Shown here: piece by piece, positions 12,853 through 37,199 of the stretch
How positions within the stretch are numbered: position 1 is the first letter of the stretch
Layout: each line of letters opens with the position of its first letter
Source: Scylla paramamosain
Lineage: Eukaryota > Arthropoda > Malacostraca > Decapoda > Portunidae
DNA: 64,000 nt
NCBI RefSeq assembly: GCF_035594125.1
Contig: NC_087156.1
Location: 21,876,497-21,940,496, forward strand
Direction: 5' to 3'
Translations under genes and position numbers: made by a program
Notes under the pieces: model-generated
Databases searched by the model: none
The model's input: only the letters and a program-made list of their open reading frames with translations
Told to the model about the DNA's origin: nothing

Positions 12853-14700
12853 CGTGACCCTTTCCCATCCCCACTTTACCCTGTGAAATAGCTCTCTGCT
12901 CCCACTGAAACTGACATGGCATTAGTCTGGGGCTGACATTCCTCTCATCCCTAGCTGCTGAAGACTTGCATAGCTCAGTTATGAGGGCAATGTGCGAGTG
13001 CAGTCAAGACTGTGTCCTCACAGTAACACTACGCCACAACTTTATAGTGATGTGATTCTGTGTGCGGTGGAGTGACGATGGGACAACGGGTCCTAAACAG
13101 ACTTTTGAGGAACTGGTGAATCAGCCCTCAATACAACTATTAAGTGAATCAAAACTTAAAAGCTCCAGTAATGGAGTGCTATCCTACAGTGAAATTTGAA
13201 ATGTGATTAGAAACACTAGTGATTTCCTTTACAAAGTCGGAAAGGCAGAATGAGCACTTGGAGGAAATGGGTAAATGTTTGACTTCTTGCATAGACCAAA
13301 ACTGAGAGAAGTGGAAAACTGGCTCTGATTTCTGCTGTTTGATGATAAGTCTGTTGTGTCATTCATTGTGCTTTCTATGTGAATCTTGTAGGAAACAAAA
13401 TTACTGTTAATATTATTTGATATGTTTTCTGAATTTCATTAATTTTAAAAAACCCAAGATCCATAACCTCAACAGCAGTGTCAGGAGACTAGGGCAGCCA
13501 GGGTAAGATGGAGATGTAGATATTTTCATAAACCGTCATTGCTCACGGGTGGTGTCCGCTCGCCTCAACAGGACAACCAGTGCTGCCTGTCTCCTGGCGG
13601 AACCTTTCCAGGAATGCCCACAGTTTTCTCGTTTCCATGAGAAAACTCCTCTCTCTCAGTCCCAGGCACCAGCAGTCCCCCACACTACTTCCAACATCAC
13701 CCTGGGATGTGCCCCTGGGATGGATTGGAAATATCCCCAGGGTGTTGGCCCAGAGCCAGCTGGAACCTACTCACCTAGGGCCTGGCACCCATGTACAAAT
13801 CCCCCCAGCCTGGGACCTCTGGGACCTGGCACGTGATCTGCCCTCCACATGTGCGAAAGACAGAAATGTCTGTTCTCACTAGTATTACTCAGACTATTCT
13901 GGCCTCAGGCCCAACTCATGTAATATCAGATGGGAAGTCTTTTATTCAGACTACTTTGTGTTAGCTTATCTACCAGACAAAGTGATGACCTGTCTCTATT
14001 CTGTACAGATCTATCCAAGTGTTGTAGATGTAGAAATAATTTATTATTTGTCATGTCCAAATCTATCACTTTTATCTTTCTTCTAGACTCCCTATGTTAA
14101 ACTGTTTTAATCACAATGACCACCCCCCACCCCTCTGTCCATGACCCAACACTACCATTTTTACCTTTTCTCTCACCACCACTATCACCACCACCTCACC
14201 ACCACTACCACCACCACAACCTCACCACCACCTCACCACCTCACCACCACACCACCACCACCATATGAGAAGTACGAACACAAAACCTTTGGTCTAGCAG
14301 TATGGTTTACGTTACTGCTGTCCATTCAACCAGCGCCAAATGTAAATCACTGATGACTTTTGCCCAAGGTACACCACCACCTCCAGAACATCGTCACACT
14401 GGGGGTTGACCTGGTATTGCATTCTAGGTTTAAAGCATTTTTATATATCTGATTTAGGTGATCCATAATAATGACAACTTATCAGATCCATCCTCCTCAC
14501 CTTGCACAAATGAGAAACTCCTGTCTTCAGTGCTATATGTACCTTCTGTTTGAATTAAATGTTCCTGTCTATGGAATATGTTAACACAAAATTTTGTAAG
14601 CTATGTGTCACAAATGAATCAGATTTAAATGGATTCCTTTTTTTACCATTTTCCCTGTAGCAAATACCTTAATTAGGAAAATAAAAATAAAAAAAGGGAA
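12853..14700 (+). other. Presumed 3' UTR and downstream region of the 12.7-kb exon
   Basis: No coding exon is visible after the stop codon. The stretch has mixed composition with a CAC-rich trinucleotide tract at about 14170-14265. A possible AATAAA poly(A) signal lies at 14680-14685 in an A-rich run; it is not decisive because A-rich runs are frequent here. Confidence 0.3.
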
Positions 14701-17700
14701 GTTCCTTGAGGACTGAAGTACATGTATTATGAAAGTAACCATTGTAAGGTTCATCATTGCTTCTAAATATCCTCATTTGCAAGATCTAAGATATATTACA
14801 AGTGACCTGACTGAAATTGTCAAATAACAATACAATGGATCAGATTTCAGATTTCTCTGTTGAGATTGTTCAAGGTAAAGAAAAAAAAACATTATAACTG
14901 CATCAACCATTACACAAACATATATGTACTTCATCTTTACAGGAACTATTACCTCACATCAGGGAAATACCAGAACCTATACCCAACAGATGTCAGCTGA
15001 AATGGTTATTTCTGATACTAAGGAATGGACTTGGTGAAACCCTGAGTGTGTGTTGCTCTGGTGGTGTGGTTGCTTGGCCCAGTTTGTCTGTTTTGACCAA
15101 GACCCCTTGTACAGTAGAAAATAGCAAATATATTATGTGTAGCAATTTTCAATAAAATGGCTAAGGCAATAAGACAATTACCATTAGAATTATCCCTCTC
15201 ACATTTATACCTGTAGTTTATATGATACACATGTACAGTAAAACAATTCTTATTATGAGGGAAAGGTCTGATCCAAATAAATACGAGACCAATTTTCACA
15301 TTTTCAATAATAACTCCACTATTGTTTTAATTTACCTGATATAAATTCCAAATGTGGAATTTCATCCAATTGGCTTTTTTGTTACACAAGTACAATCAAA
15401 TTCAAGACTACCATGAAATCTGACCAGTGATCACCAGAGTAAAGGAGCAAAATGGTCATCAGAGTGCTTGAAAGTCAGGAACTAAAATATTCTAGTACTA
15501 TGTGTTCTCCAAGAAGCAATAAATTTTATTCTACACATGACTGCTCTATATTAAACTTAAGTTTGTGCAAATTGCATCAAATAATTTTCTTCAATTGTGT
15601 TCCTGCAAGTTAATTTTTGCTAACTGTAGCAGATTTAACAATTGTTGGTTAATACCTAACCAAAACTGGCAATTTGTAAAATAATATCCCTAAAAGAAAA
15701 GTGTAAGACTAAAGCCATTAGATCGGTGTAAAGCCACTTTTTAAAAAGTTTTTAGACGAATGCATCACAATGTTGGTCATATCCATCCATCCCTCTTGCT
15801 GTTACATGCTCACCAGAAGACATGTCAGGCCATAGCCATCTCAGATCAGTTTAAATGGATGGAGGAATATGTCTTAACTTCAAAGTGCATGTAGCTCAGA
15901 TTACCAGAGAGAACCTCATCTTTCAAAGCCACAAAAACAAAAAGATAAAGATGAAATAGTAAATAAATAGACAAAATTTTATGTGGCCAAACCAGTCAAA
16001 AACAAATGCATTGCATTAGCAAACACAATTTGATTAAATGTTATTAGGTGCTATCCTACAAGCATTTCTTAGTAGAGTAACAGCATTACACAGGAAAACA
16101 ATGATGAACCAAACAGTGTATGTCACATTGAGTTATAAGGAGATAAATCTATCTAAGAATTCAGCACTCAGTTTACTTTCTTTTTTGTTTAATGATAACC
16201 TGATCCTTCAAGAACCAAAAAAATCAACAGCCTAAGTGCCAGGGACTATTTCTTTTCATTAATCAACTTGCATGGAGAAAACAATTTAAGTACTTACCAA
16301 AAATGTCCACTTCAACCATTTTCACTTAGAGACTGGTTCTTGGAAGTCCATGTTAAAGAAACTTAACTTGTCAATTCCCTAGCCTTTCATGGCAATCTTT
16401 GGGTTGACCGGTCGATTCCAAATGATGGGCACAATTTTTTGTTGTGTACAGGCGTCTGGAATATATTTTGTACACGCAGACTTTATGATGTAAAATAATA
16501 TGTGACCATGAAAACTACAAGAAGTACAGATTTTATGCAAGCATGTGGAACTTTCACAGATTTTTTTGCAGCCTTTATGGTTACATTTTATGGAGATAAA
16601 TGTGAAAGTATATAAATATGCATATATATAAATATAAATCTCAGCTACAAAGTATACAGTATAACCTCATCTCACCAATCCCCAAATATCTGAAGACCAT
16701 GTCACTGAACTTAATTTCAATATACTAGAATAACAAAAACTAAACTACAATCGTGAGTGTATCACTAGGTGGGCAGTTTATCTCTGACTTCCCATCTGCC
16801 GGAGGATTTAGCCAATCCTCTTCTCCATTGCCTTACACATTCAGTTATCCGAGACTAAAATCATCCCACAATTTTTGTGGTACTTAGTATCAAAGTACAT
16901 ATTACCAATATTCTGACTGAGTAGAAACTTTCACCCATCAGTAATTTCAGTAATTTTAGTTGAAATTTTAAACACTTATCCTATTCCATTTGAAATTCAT
17001 GAATGTATTTTAAACTGCATCATCACAGTGGAAATTAGATGGTCTTCATCACTAATACAGAATTACAACTGGCTTAAGAGCCAAATCATCTGAGATGGCA
17101 CTGTGAAGGACCCAAACTAACAAATCTAACCCAACAGAATTACTTAAAAGTGGAAAGAAAAATACAAAGTAAATAATCTAGATATATTGATAGATGTACA
17201 AAGATATTGGTTTAAAGGAAAAGTACTACATGTTATTCATCTAAATGTTAGTACCCACGTGACAAGGTTGAAAAGAAAATACCGTCATGAGGAATGCTAA
17301 CTCCTCTTGCTCAGCAAAACAGAAGTGTTCTCTGGATGAAGTCCACTGCAGTCTGTAACAGATATAACATTTTCAAAAACAGACTTCCATTATAAACAAG
17401 TTCAATTACAAAATCAATTGAAACTAATCTTGCAATAAATAATTTTTACTAGTTTACAAAAAAGTTAATACAAGTCAGGAAATCAATGCATTCACACAAA
17501 TACTTTTCATGTTACATAACACACTTTTAAGAAATCAGTGCCATTACTGTCCTAAAGTACATCATGTTGCTATCAGATACTCATGCAGAGCCAAACAGAA
17601 GGTAAGTAAAGGCAACCAGGAAATAATCAAACCTTACTTCTACAAACTTCAGGTTATACAAATTGAAGTTTCAAGAGACCTTAAATCCCTACAAATATGG

Positions 17701-18500
17701 TAATAGATTGAAAGTGAAAGACAACTCATAACTGCACTTGAAATATGAAGGGCAACTGCAACTCAAAACTGTCAATAAATTTCAAACTGCTGATTATTTC
17801 AACCTTAGACAGCATTTCTCAACAGAGGCTAGTCTGATTTCATAAAAGTGGAAAATTCAATGATAGAAAAAAGATAAAGTTTCACTTGCAGAATCCAGTG
17901 AACAGGACCATGTGTATGTAAATTTCCTAAATTCTAACTGCATTTGTGCCTCCATACCTATCTATGTATATGTTTATAAGAAGTTGAATATCATTGTCTC
18001 ATTTAATTAAAAGGCTGATGATCAGTCCAAGGAAAGATGAATCAAATGCCAAGTCAAGTGGTGCAAAAGAGAGAATATATGTATATATGTGCTTGTGCCA
18101 CATCTTTGTACTTGTAGCATACAACTTGTAGCTGAAACTTCTCATAAAACTTTAAAACTACAAAATGCAGTATTGTACAACAAAGCAGCTGCTATCTGCC
18201 AATAATTGGTGATATTTAACCAAGCATGGTGGTCACTGGAAAACACTGACAACACTTATAACAAGTATCAAACTTTTTTTTCCATTGCTTCAATATGAAT
18301 TGCATGAAGTCACACACATGCTATACTTCTTTAAATTAAACTTTTGCTTTACTATTTCCATCTTCCTTTTTGCCCAGTCATCACCACAGGTAAAGGAAAA
18401 GGCTTGACCTCATTCATTACAATACTGCCACTACACACTGACAAAGCTTTGTGCTGAAATCTACTTGGCTAAATTTTCTGCACTTGATCTGGATTAAATG
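14700..18500. other. Intergenic stretch between convergent genes
   Basis: AT-rich sequence with no supportable exon or repeat; it separates the plus-strand 3' exon from the ACTR6 3' end. Confidence 0.5.
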
Positions 18501-18524
18501 GATTACACTATATTCCATCAACCC

Positions 18525-18530
18525 TTTATT
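18525..18530 (-). promoter_or_regulatory. Candidate poly(A) signal of ACTR6
   Basis: AATAAA on the minus strand about 70 nt past the ACTR6 stop codon. It would give a short 3' UTR. Other A/T-rich hexamers lie further on, so the assignment is tentative. Confidence 0.4.
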
Positions 18531-18598
18531 CATCAATGAATCTTTACAAATCTAGCTTATTAGTTGTAACCAAATAAAAATACTCACATAGAAATGAC

Positions 18599-30528
<11,930 letters not shown>

Positions 30529-30604
30529 GCCCGCCGCTTCCTTTACCACAACAACACGCCAGCCGCCCTACACTACGAGCCTAAATTATCCCTTCACTCC
30601 AGCC

Positions 30605-30735
30605 TACAGGAAAGACTGATTTTGGTAAACTCTGTACTCCCTGCCTGTTTCTGTATTTCCCCCTTGCCCATGACTGGTAAACTCTGGAACCCCTTGCCAG
30701 CTTATATATTTATCTCTGCCTATGACTGATTTCGT
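30605..30735 (+). mobile_element. Two tandem LINE C-terminal tail fragments near the ACTR6 start
   Basis: Two successive degenerate pieces read FGKLCTPCLFLYFPLAHD and TGKLWNPLPAYIFISAYD, the same LINE tail as at 28.2 kb. They sit 80-200 bp upstream of the ACTR6 start codon, so they may lie inside its promoter region. Confidence 0.5.
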
Positions 30736-30736
30736 T

Positions 30737-30772
<36 letters not shown>

Positions 30773-31279
30773 ATGTCGCAACTTGGTACTCAAAATAAGC
30801 CCATATCCTCCTACCATAAGCTGGCTGCTGGTATAAGTAGCATTATGCATGAAAAGTGTGGTCTTGAAATACATCACAATGGTTTCTGCCTTCAGCCACA
30901 TGATGTTTCCTTGTGCTGGAACGCCACAGACCCTTCAACGCATATGCACAATAAATGAAAATAAAACGTAAAATATATAAAAATAAAAACAGTGGCGTGA
31001 AAATAGGGTAGGAAAATAGAAACTACATCGGCTGATCTACTAATGCTTAAGTATCTTATGAACTATGTAGCAGATGGAACTATATACATCGACATACTTG
31101 AGATAAGGGAGAAAAGCAAAAACACCAACAGTAGCAGATCCATCTTAACGGCTAGGTAGGGGAGCTACAGGCTAGATTCTCAGCTTTCATGAGAACGCAG
31201 GAACGGACAAAAAATAACCTTGATAATCTTACTATTTTTTTTTTTCTTCTTTTTTCTTCTCATGACTTGTTTCAGGTGG

Positions 31280-31345
31280 ATGCGTTAGCAAAGTGGTCAA
31301 TGCCAAGGGCTAGACCGTTTTAGTATTCAGTCCTTGGCCAGTGCG
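31280..31345 (+). mobile_element. tRNA-like segment, possible SINE head
   Basis: A TAGCAAAGTGGTC A-box-like motif (31286-31298) is followed about 35 bp later by a GTATTCAGTCC B-box-like motif (31323-31333). The acceptor and anticodon stems do not fold cleanly, so a SINE head or tRNA pseudogene is more likely than a working tRNA. Confidence 0.35.
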
Positions 31346-31500
31346 AGGTTATGTTAAGTTCCTGCATAGGTGTCTAGAAGGGGGACTAAGGGGCACAGTT
31401 GCTTTCTTTATCTATTTGAAGTGTCAGTGTAGCGATAAAATGTGAAACCGTACATACACGTATATTCATGTGTTTGTTTTATTTGGAGCCCTTACAATAA

Positions 31501-31541
<41 letters not shown>

Positions 31542-32875
31542 AATTTGATGTTTCAAAACTAAACAAAGCTTTAATAAAAATAAATGAATAAATAAATCAT
31601 AAATAAATAAAAATAAAAACGACAGGCTGGAGCAGACCATCCAGGACTTCCAGAGACGTACAGGGATAGCCAGTCCTCCAGGAACAAAGCCTACAGAAGC
31701 TACAGGCATACAGCAACCAGCACTCCTGCCTCAGTCACACTACCTCGCTCGCTACCGATACAGCTGGTGGTAGTTGACGCGTCACCCTGCCTGTCCTGTT
31801 GGGTACAAAAGCCTATCAAACGGCTGGTTTATCAGTCACATCTCACTACCCACAACTGCGCTTCAAATATCTTCTCTGCGACACACACACACACACACAG
31901 TAGTAGATACATTTAATGTGAAATCAGCGAATGATGGGTATGGATATTTCAAACTTATATCAACTCTATATCGCAGAGTATTTAAACAGACAGGTTATAT
32001 AAGAGAGAAACTTAAGCACCACGTAAACTTGACTCAAAGCACCGGTCTTTATTGTAAGTCCTAGCATGACGCATCCTCGTGGCGTGCTGAGACAGACAGT
32101 GGCAGTGATTATGGAAACACGAGGCAAAATGGGAAGAAATGAGAAAGAAAGGTGAATAACAATAAATGAACCAAAGACAAGAACAAGGAAGAAAAAAAAT
32201 GTTAGACAATCAACAAGCGGCAGTAACAAGTAGTAACAATCGTTAGAGGCCATCAACTTACATACTCGGTACAGTGCAATATGGTATAACTGAGTAAATC
32301 CAATAATTCACCATGAAGGAACTATCAGAACAAATGCAGAAGCACGCTAAGCAACACGCTGGAAGGAAGAGCAACGTAACAAGCAAAAAATTTATGACGT
32401 GGCTCCTCCACCTCTATCTCACTGTAGTTATGGCAGGGATGAGAGCAAGTGTTGCGAGGCAGGAGGAGCAACACGTAGTACGTACCTTAACCTTCCCATG
32501 AATCCAGTGGCGCCTCAGGACTGCTGCTGTATTATTATTCTGCGTGTGGCACCAGAATACTCTCGAGCCCATTCCTTTACTAGTCAGCCTCTTCTCCCCC
32601 TTCCCTATACCTGTGGCCATCCAATTGTCCCCATCCCCCATTGATGTATACCAAGGAACGTGCGTCCTCATTATTCTTGATACCTAGCTAAAACAGTGCA
32701 TACAAAACGTTGTGGCAAACCTACCTCTTGAGCTCAACTCTCGTCCATGCACTCAAAAAGGAACAGGATGATATTTAAATCCGCACTATAGAGATGAAGA
32801 ACAATACATCTCACTGCAGGAGCTAAAGGTCAACTGATCGACCTCATTCCACCAGCCTGAGAGGGTCGGTTGCCA

Positions 32876-32983
<108 letters not shown>

Positions 32984-33379
32984 TGTTGCGCCCACCCCTC
33001 ACTCTGGGTGGGCGTGTTATCCACACAGGCACAGGTCGAGAAACTAGAACAGGGGGCCTCAAATAAGTCACACTGAACGCCAGAACAACACACACACACA
33101 CACACACACAAGGCCTGGGCACAAGAGAAAACACGGGCACTATTTCATAGGTTTATTGACAAATCCTCCGCAAGTACACTGCTTTACAAGTTCACAGGGG
33201 CACCGCAAATCACCCAGGGGACGACAGGCACTCAACAGGCAGGAAAACACTTCCAAAGCAGGCAGGCACACGCTCGCTTCCTCTTCGGTCAGGCGTTTCC
33301 GCTCTCTCTGTCTTCCCGCCTCTCCCAGTGCTGCCAGCTCCAACAGTGCTGCCACCCACACCCATAACCCTGGTGTAAC

Positions 33380-33380
<1 letters not shown>
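32984..33380 (-). mobile_element. Solo LTR, gypsy-like, inserted in a (TA)n tract
   Basis: The 397-bp segment begins TGTTGCGCC and ends GGTGTAACA, the TG...CA inverted termini of an LTR. An AATAAA on the minus strand (33152-33157) suits an LTR polyadenylation site and sets the orientation. No retrotransposon coding sequence lies on either side, so it is a solo LTR. It splits two (TA)n arrays (32896-32980 and 33380-33556). Target-site duplications cannot be read in the unstable flanks. Confidence 0.6.
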
Positions 33381-33558
<178 letters not shown>

Positions 33559-33838
33559 GCAATTAGGTTAAAGTAAGATCCGTGAGAAACGATGAGAATG
33601 AGAAATTGTTAAAAGAGATTAAATATATATATTGTAATATAGAAACAATAGCAAAGATATGGTGAAGAATAGTATTGGAATAAACTCGACTCCAAGCTCC
33701 GGCACGCTGAAGCAACGAATGAACGAGACAACGAGCGAGTTGGATCATTAAACGACGGCGTGAGGCTGACTACCATGCCCTCGTCTTGAAAGAAAGGAGA
33801 GGAAGAGATAAAATCAAATAACAATAGAGAGAAATTAT

Positions 33839-33841
<3 letters not shown>

Positions 33842-33904
<63 letters not shown>

Positions 33905-33916
33905 CGCAACAATAAC

Positions 33917-33960
<44 letters not shown>
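33842..33960. repeat. (GA)n and (CA)n pair
   Basis: GA at 33842-33901 and CA at 33917-33960, within the putative 3' intron of the secreted peptide gene. Confidence 0.85.
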
Positions 33961-33962
<2 letters not shown>

Positions 33963-34081
33963 TGACATGGTCAACAACTACATTAACCTTGCGTAATAAA
34001 AATAATAATAACGATGAAAATTATAACACACTCCAATATTCTAATGAGATGGCAATCAAGGCCACTCACCAAGGGCGACGA

Positions 34082-34294
34082 TCAGGCCACTCTTATCTCT
34101 GTTGGGTGTTGCGGGGCTTGGGCGATGGAACACTGCAAGTGGTTGTAGCGGCACCTCCCATTGTAGTACACGTAGCATTCGCGACACGGCGGGTTCACGA
34201 TGTTAACAATTTTCATGGAGGCATCGGCTATTTCAGAGGAGAACAGGAGGGCGAGGAGAGCGAGGCAGAAAGTGAGGATGGCAGGGAACTTCAT
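34082..34294 (-). CDS. Small secreted cysteine peptide, Bomanin-like CRxC motif
   Basis: A 70-codon frame starts at ATG 34292-34294 (MKFPAILTF) and ends at TGA 34082-34084. Residues 1 to about 25 form a typical signal peptide: a Lys, a hydrophobic core LTFCLALLALLF, then a cleavable SSEIADA-S. The mature part of about 45 residues begins SMKIVNIVNPPCRECYVYY and has four cysteines spaced C-x2-C-x7-C-x6-C, with NGRC in the middle. A TATA box at 34341-34348 sits about 50 bp upstream, giving a 5' UTR of roughly 20 nt. A GTGAGT donor lies 12 nt past the stop (exon edge 34070), and a strong polypyrimidine acceptor (exon edge 33784) could begin a 3' UTR exon. The VNIV-x3-CREC stretch resembles the VIING-x-CRxC core of Drosophila Bomanins (Toll-induced immune peptides). 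That resemblance is by eye; a crustacean-specific peptide hormone or another antimicrobial peptide remains possible. Confidence 0.75.
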   Translation of the reverse strand: MKFPAILTFCLALLALLFSSEIADASMKIVNIVNPPCRECYVYYNGRCRYNHLQCSIAQAPQHPTEIRVA

Positions 34295-34340
34295 GGTGAG
34301 GCTGACAGCGGCCAAGTAAAGCCGTGCAGGGGAAGGACAT

Positions 34341-34348
34341 CTTTATAT
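34341..34348 (-). promoter_or_regulatory. TATA box of the secreted peptide gene
   Basis: GATATAAAG on the minus strand, about 47-54 bp upstream of the peptide's ATG. This places the expected transcription start near 34316. A TATA-driven, short-leader promoter is common for inducible secreted peptides. Confidence 0.6.
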
Positions 34349-34661
34349 CCACCTGGCTTGTGGCTGGTGGCTGTGATGTAGGTGTTTAACGGAATTAAAC
34401 ACTGGATTGTTTCTTTGCCCAGCTCAGTTTTACTCATTATAATCTAATAAAAAAGCATAATAAGGTAAGCCATTTTAACGTTTCCATCACTTTACCTGCA
34501 AAATTATTACAGTTACGGCTTTGAAATTTCCCCACCAGCCATTCCTTCTCAAGGCCATCTGCTCTGTTGCCACTCCACTGTGAACGATGCACTTGCCATA
34601 ATATTTCGTACAACAAGAGGCTGTGTATGTTTATGAGCGTGTATATGAGTATATATGCGAG

Positions 34662-34697
<36 letters not shown>

Positions 34698-34698
<1 letters not shown>

Positions 34699-34912
34699 CG
34701 TAGTCCAGTGGTTATAATGTGTAGCCCCTTTCACCTAGCAGCAAGTAGGTAGGGAATGTAACCCGAGGGGTTGTGACCTGGCTGTCCTTTTGTAAGGTGT
34801 GTAAGTGGTCTCAGTCCTATCAAAAGATCGGTCACTATGAGCTATGAGCTCTTTCTGTAGAGGAACGGCTAGCTGGGTGACCAGCAGACGACCGTAGGTG
34901 AATCACTCACAC
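34698..34912 (+). mobile_element. tRNA-derived SINE of decapod type, head deleted
   Basis: It starts with an A-box-like TAGTCCAGTGGTTA and passes straight to the body (ATGTGTAGCCCCTTTCACC, GTCTCAGTCCTATC, AAGATCGGTCACTATGAGCT). It ends in GGGTGACCAGCAGACG and a (CA)n tail. This body is one I recognise from many decapod genomes. The B box expected about 40 bp after the A box is missing. (CA)n runs flank both ends. Confidence 0.75.
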
Positions 34913-35083
34913 ACACACACACTTAATAGAGAATAAACCATAAAAAAAAAAAAAGTGCAGGTCCAGAGGGGACCTTCCACAGCACACCGGGAGCACAGGC
35001 ACGTAGTTTACGCCCTGTATATTATGGCTGGCTTGTCATAACGCACCACCAAGGCTGGCTGTATCACGTGTTATCAAACTGGA

Positions 35084-35118
<35 letters not shown>

Positions 35119-35332
35119 GGCAACAACAACAGCAACAACAACAGCAACAATAGCAACAACAAAAATAAATAAATAAATGAACAAATAAACGACAAAAAAA
35201 AAAGCCAGTCTAATATCCATCCAAGTATTTTCTCCTTTACTTCCACATGGTCAATGACTTCAATGTCTTTCGATACAACTTTATTATAAAAAAGTATAAA
35301 TGCTATATAGAACAATAAATATATTATTTATA

Positions 35333-35388
<56 letters not shown>

Positions 35389-35767
35389 ATATCACGTTCG
35401 TCAGGTCACATTGAGGTGCTGCAGCCAAGGAGACGCTGACGAGGGGGGGTGGAGGAGGGAAAGGAAAAAGAAGACACCATGTGTAGGCAACGTGGCTCGC
35501 CCCTGTGTTCCCCTCCCCGGGACTCAAGGCAAATCTCTAGTCACGCCTGCTTACGTCCAGGAAGAAGAAGAAAAAAAAGTTACATTATTTGCTTCGTTCA
35601 ACAGTCGACTCTAAGACCAAGCTATACGTATACTCGTACTGCAATCCATCTCAGACATCTACTGAAGTGCGTCGAAAAAAAAAAAATAATAACAATCATC
35701 ATCATACGCAGACATTCCCTTTTCTAATACTGAGTAAGGACTCCTAACACTCATGCCAAGATGTACA

Positions 35768-35900
35768 CAAGGGCCTGTATTCTGAAATTATTCTGAAATG
35801 CTTCTGTTCCCTTAAAGAAAATTATATCTAAAAACCACTATGATAACTAGTTAGATTCTCAAGGATTTTCCCCTCTCCTAGTGCAGAGTTGCATTCTTTC
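35768..35900. mobile_element. Foldback MITE terminal fragment
   Basis: CCTGTATTCTGAAATTATTC and CACTATGATAACTAGTTAGATTCTCAAGG match one arm weakly. Confidence 0.35.
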
Positions 35901-36641
35901 CATATTACTAAAATAACAAGTGAGAAAACCATAAAGACTCTGTCAACTACAAGACACACCTTTACATAAAACAAGGCAACATCGTATAACACATAAGCCA
36001 GTCCAGACCAGAGCAGCCCTGCAAGCCAGTCCCAAACAGCCTCAGAATAGTGAGGTGAGATAGGAAGGTAAGGGCAAGATTTTGGAAGGTAGCCAGTGCT
36101 TGTATTGCTGTGCAGTGAAATCCCCTCATTGTCTTGGTGGAATATACAGGAAAGAAGTTAATGTTCGCTGTTTTATTGATGATTTCCGTTTGGTACTGGT
36201 AATAAAGTAATTCTTGCTATTCATCTCCTGTGTGAATATACTGCTTAAGGAAATATACGTAATGTCTAGAATAGTTGAATTTTCCCTTTCTTCTCTTTGT
36301 TTCCCAAATGATTTCCGAGTTGGCATTGTTTGTATAATAATTTTCCTATTTATTTCCTGTACGAATACAACTACTTAAGAAAATATACCCATTGTCTAGA
36401 ATACCTGAACTTTTCTTATTACCACTTTATCTCTATTAGGTTTCTATGATAAGTTATTTAAACTACCTCAGTGTGCTCAGTTAGTGGCTGCATTAAGAAA
36501 AGTAACAAGAGAAACTTAAGATTATTTGGCACAATGTTCTTAGCTGTAGAAACAACAGGAAAACAGAGAGAGAGAGAGAGAGAAAAAAAAAACTTTGATT
36601 AGGAAGATAATAAGAGAAACTTAAGATAATTTGGCACAAAC

Positions 36642-36905
<264 letters not shown>

Positions 36906-37199
36906 ATGGAAGAATGTCTGGATTGAAAAATAATAATAAATGAAACTTAAAAAAAATATTTGGTAAATTTAAGGAAAATCAGACCAGGAACGAATTACTA
37001 CTTAAACCACACAGACAACAGAAAAAAAAAGTAAAAAGAAATATTAAATAATAAATCAATTAATAAAAAAAAAAAAAAAAAACGAAAAGAACTAAAGAAA
37101 GGAATCCAATCTCACAACACGCTGCATGTATATAGGCTAGGCTAGGATTAGGGTTTGGAATCGCTTCACTTGACTAGCCTCCTCACCCTGCACCAGCTG

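Noticed and set aside
30529..30549. Upstream in-frame start for ACTR6
   Set aside because: The codon at 30547-30549 is GTG; the ATG at 30526-30528 matches the family N-terminus.
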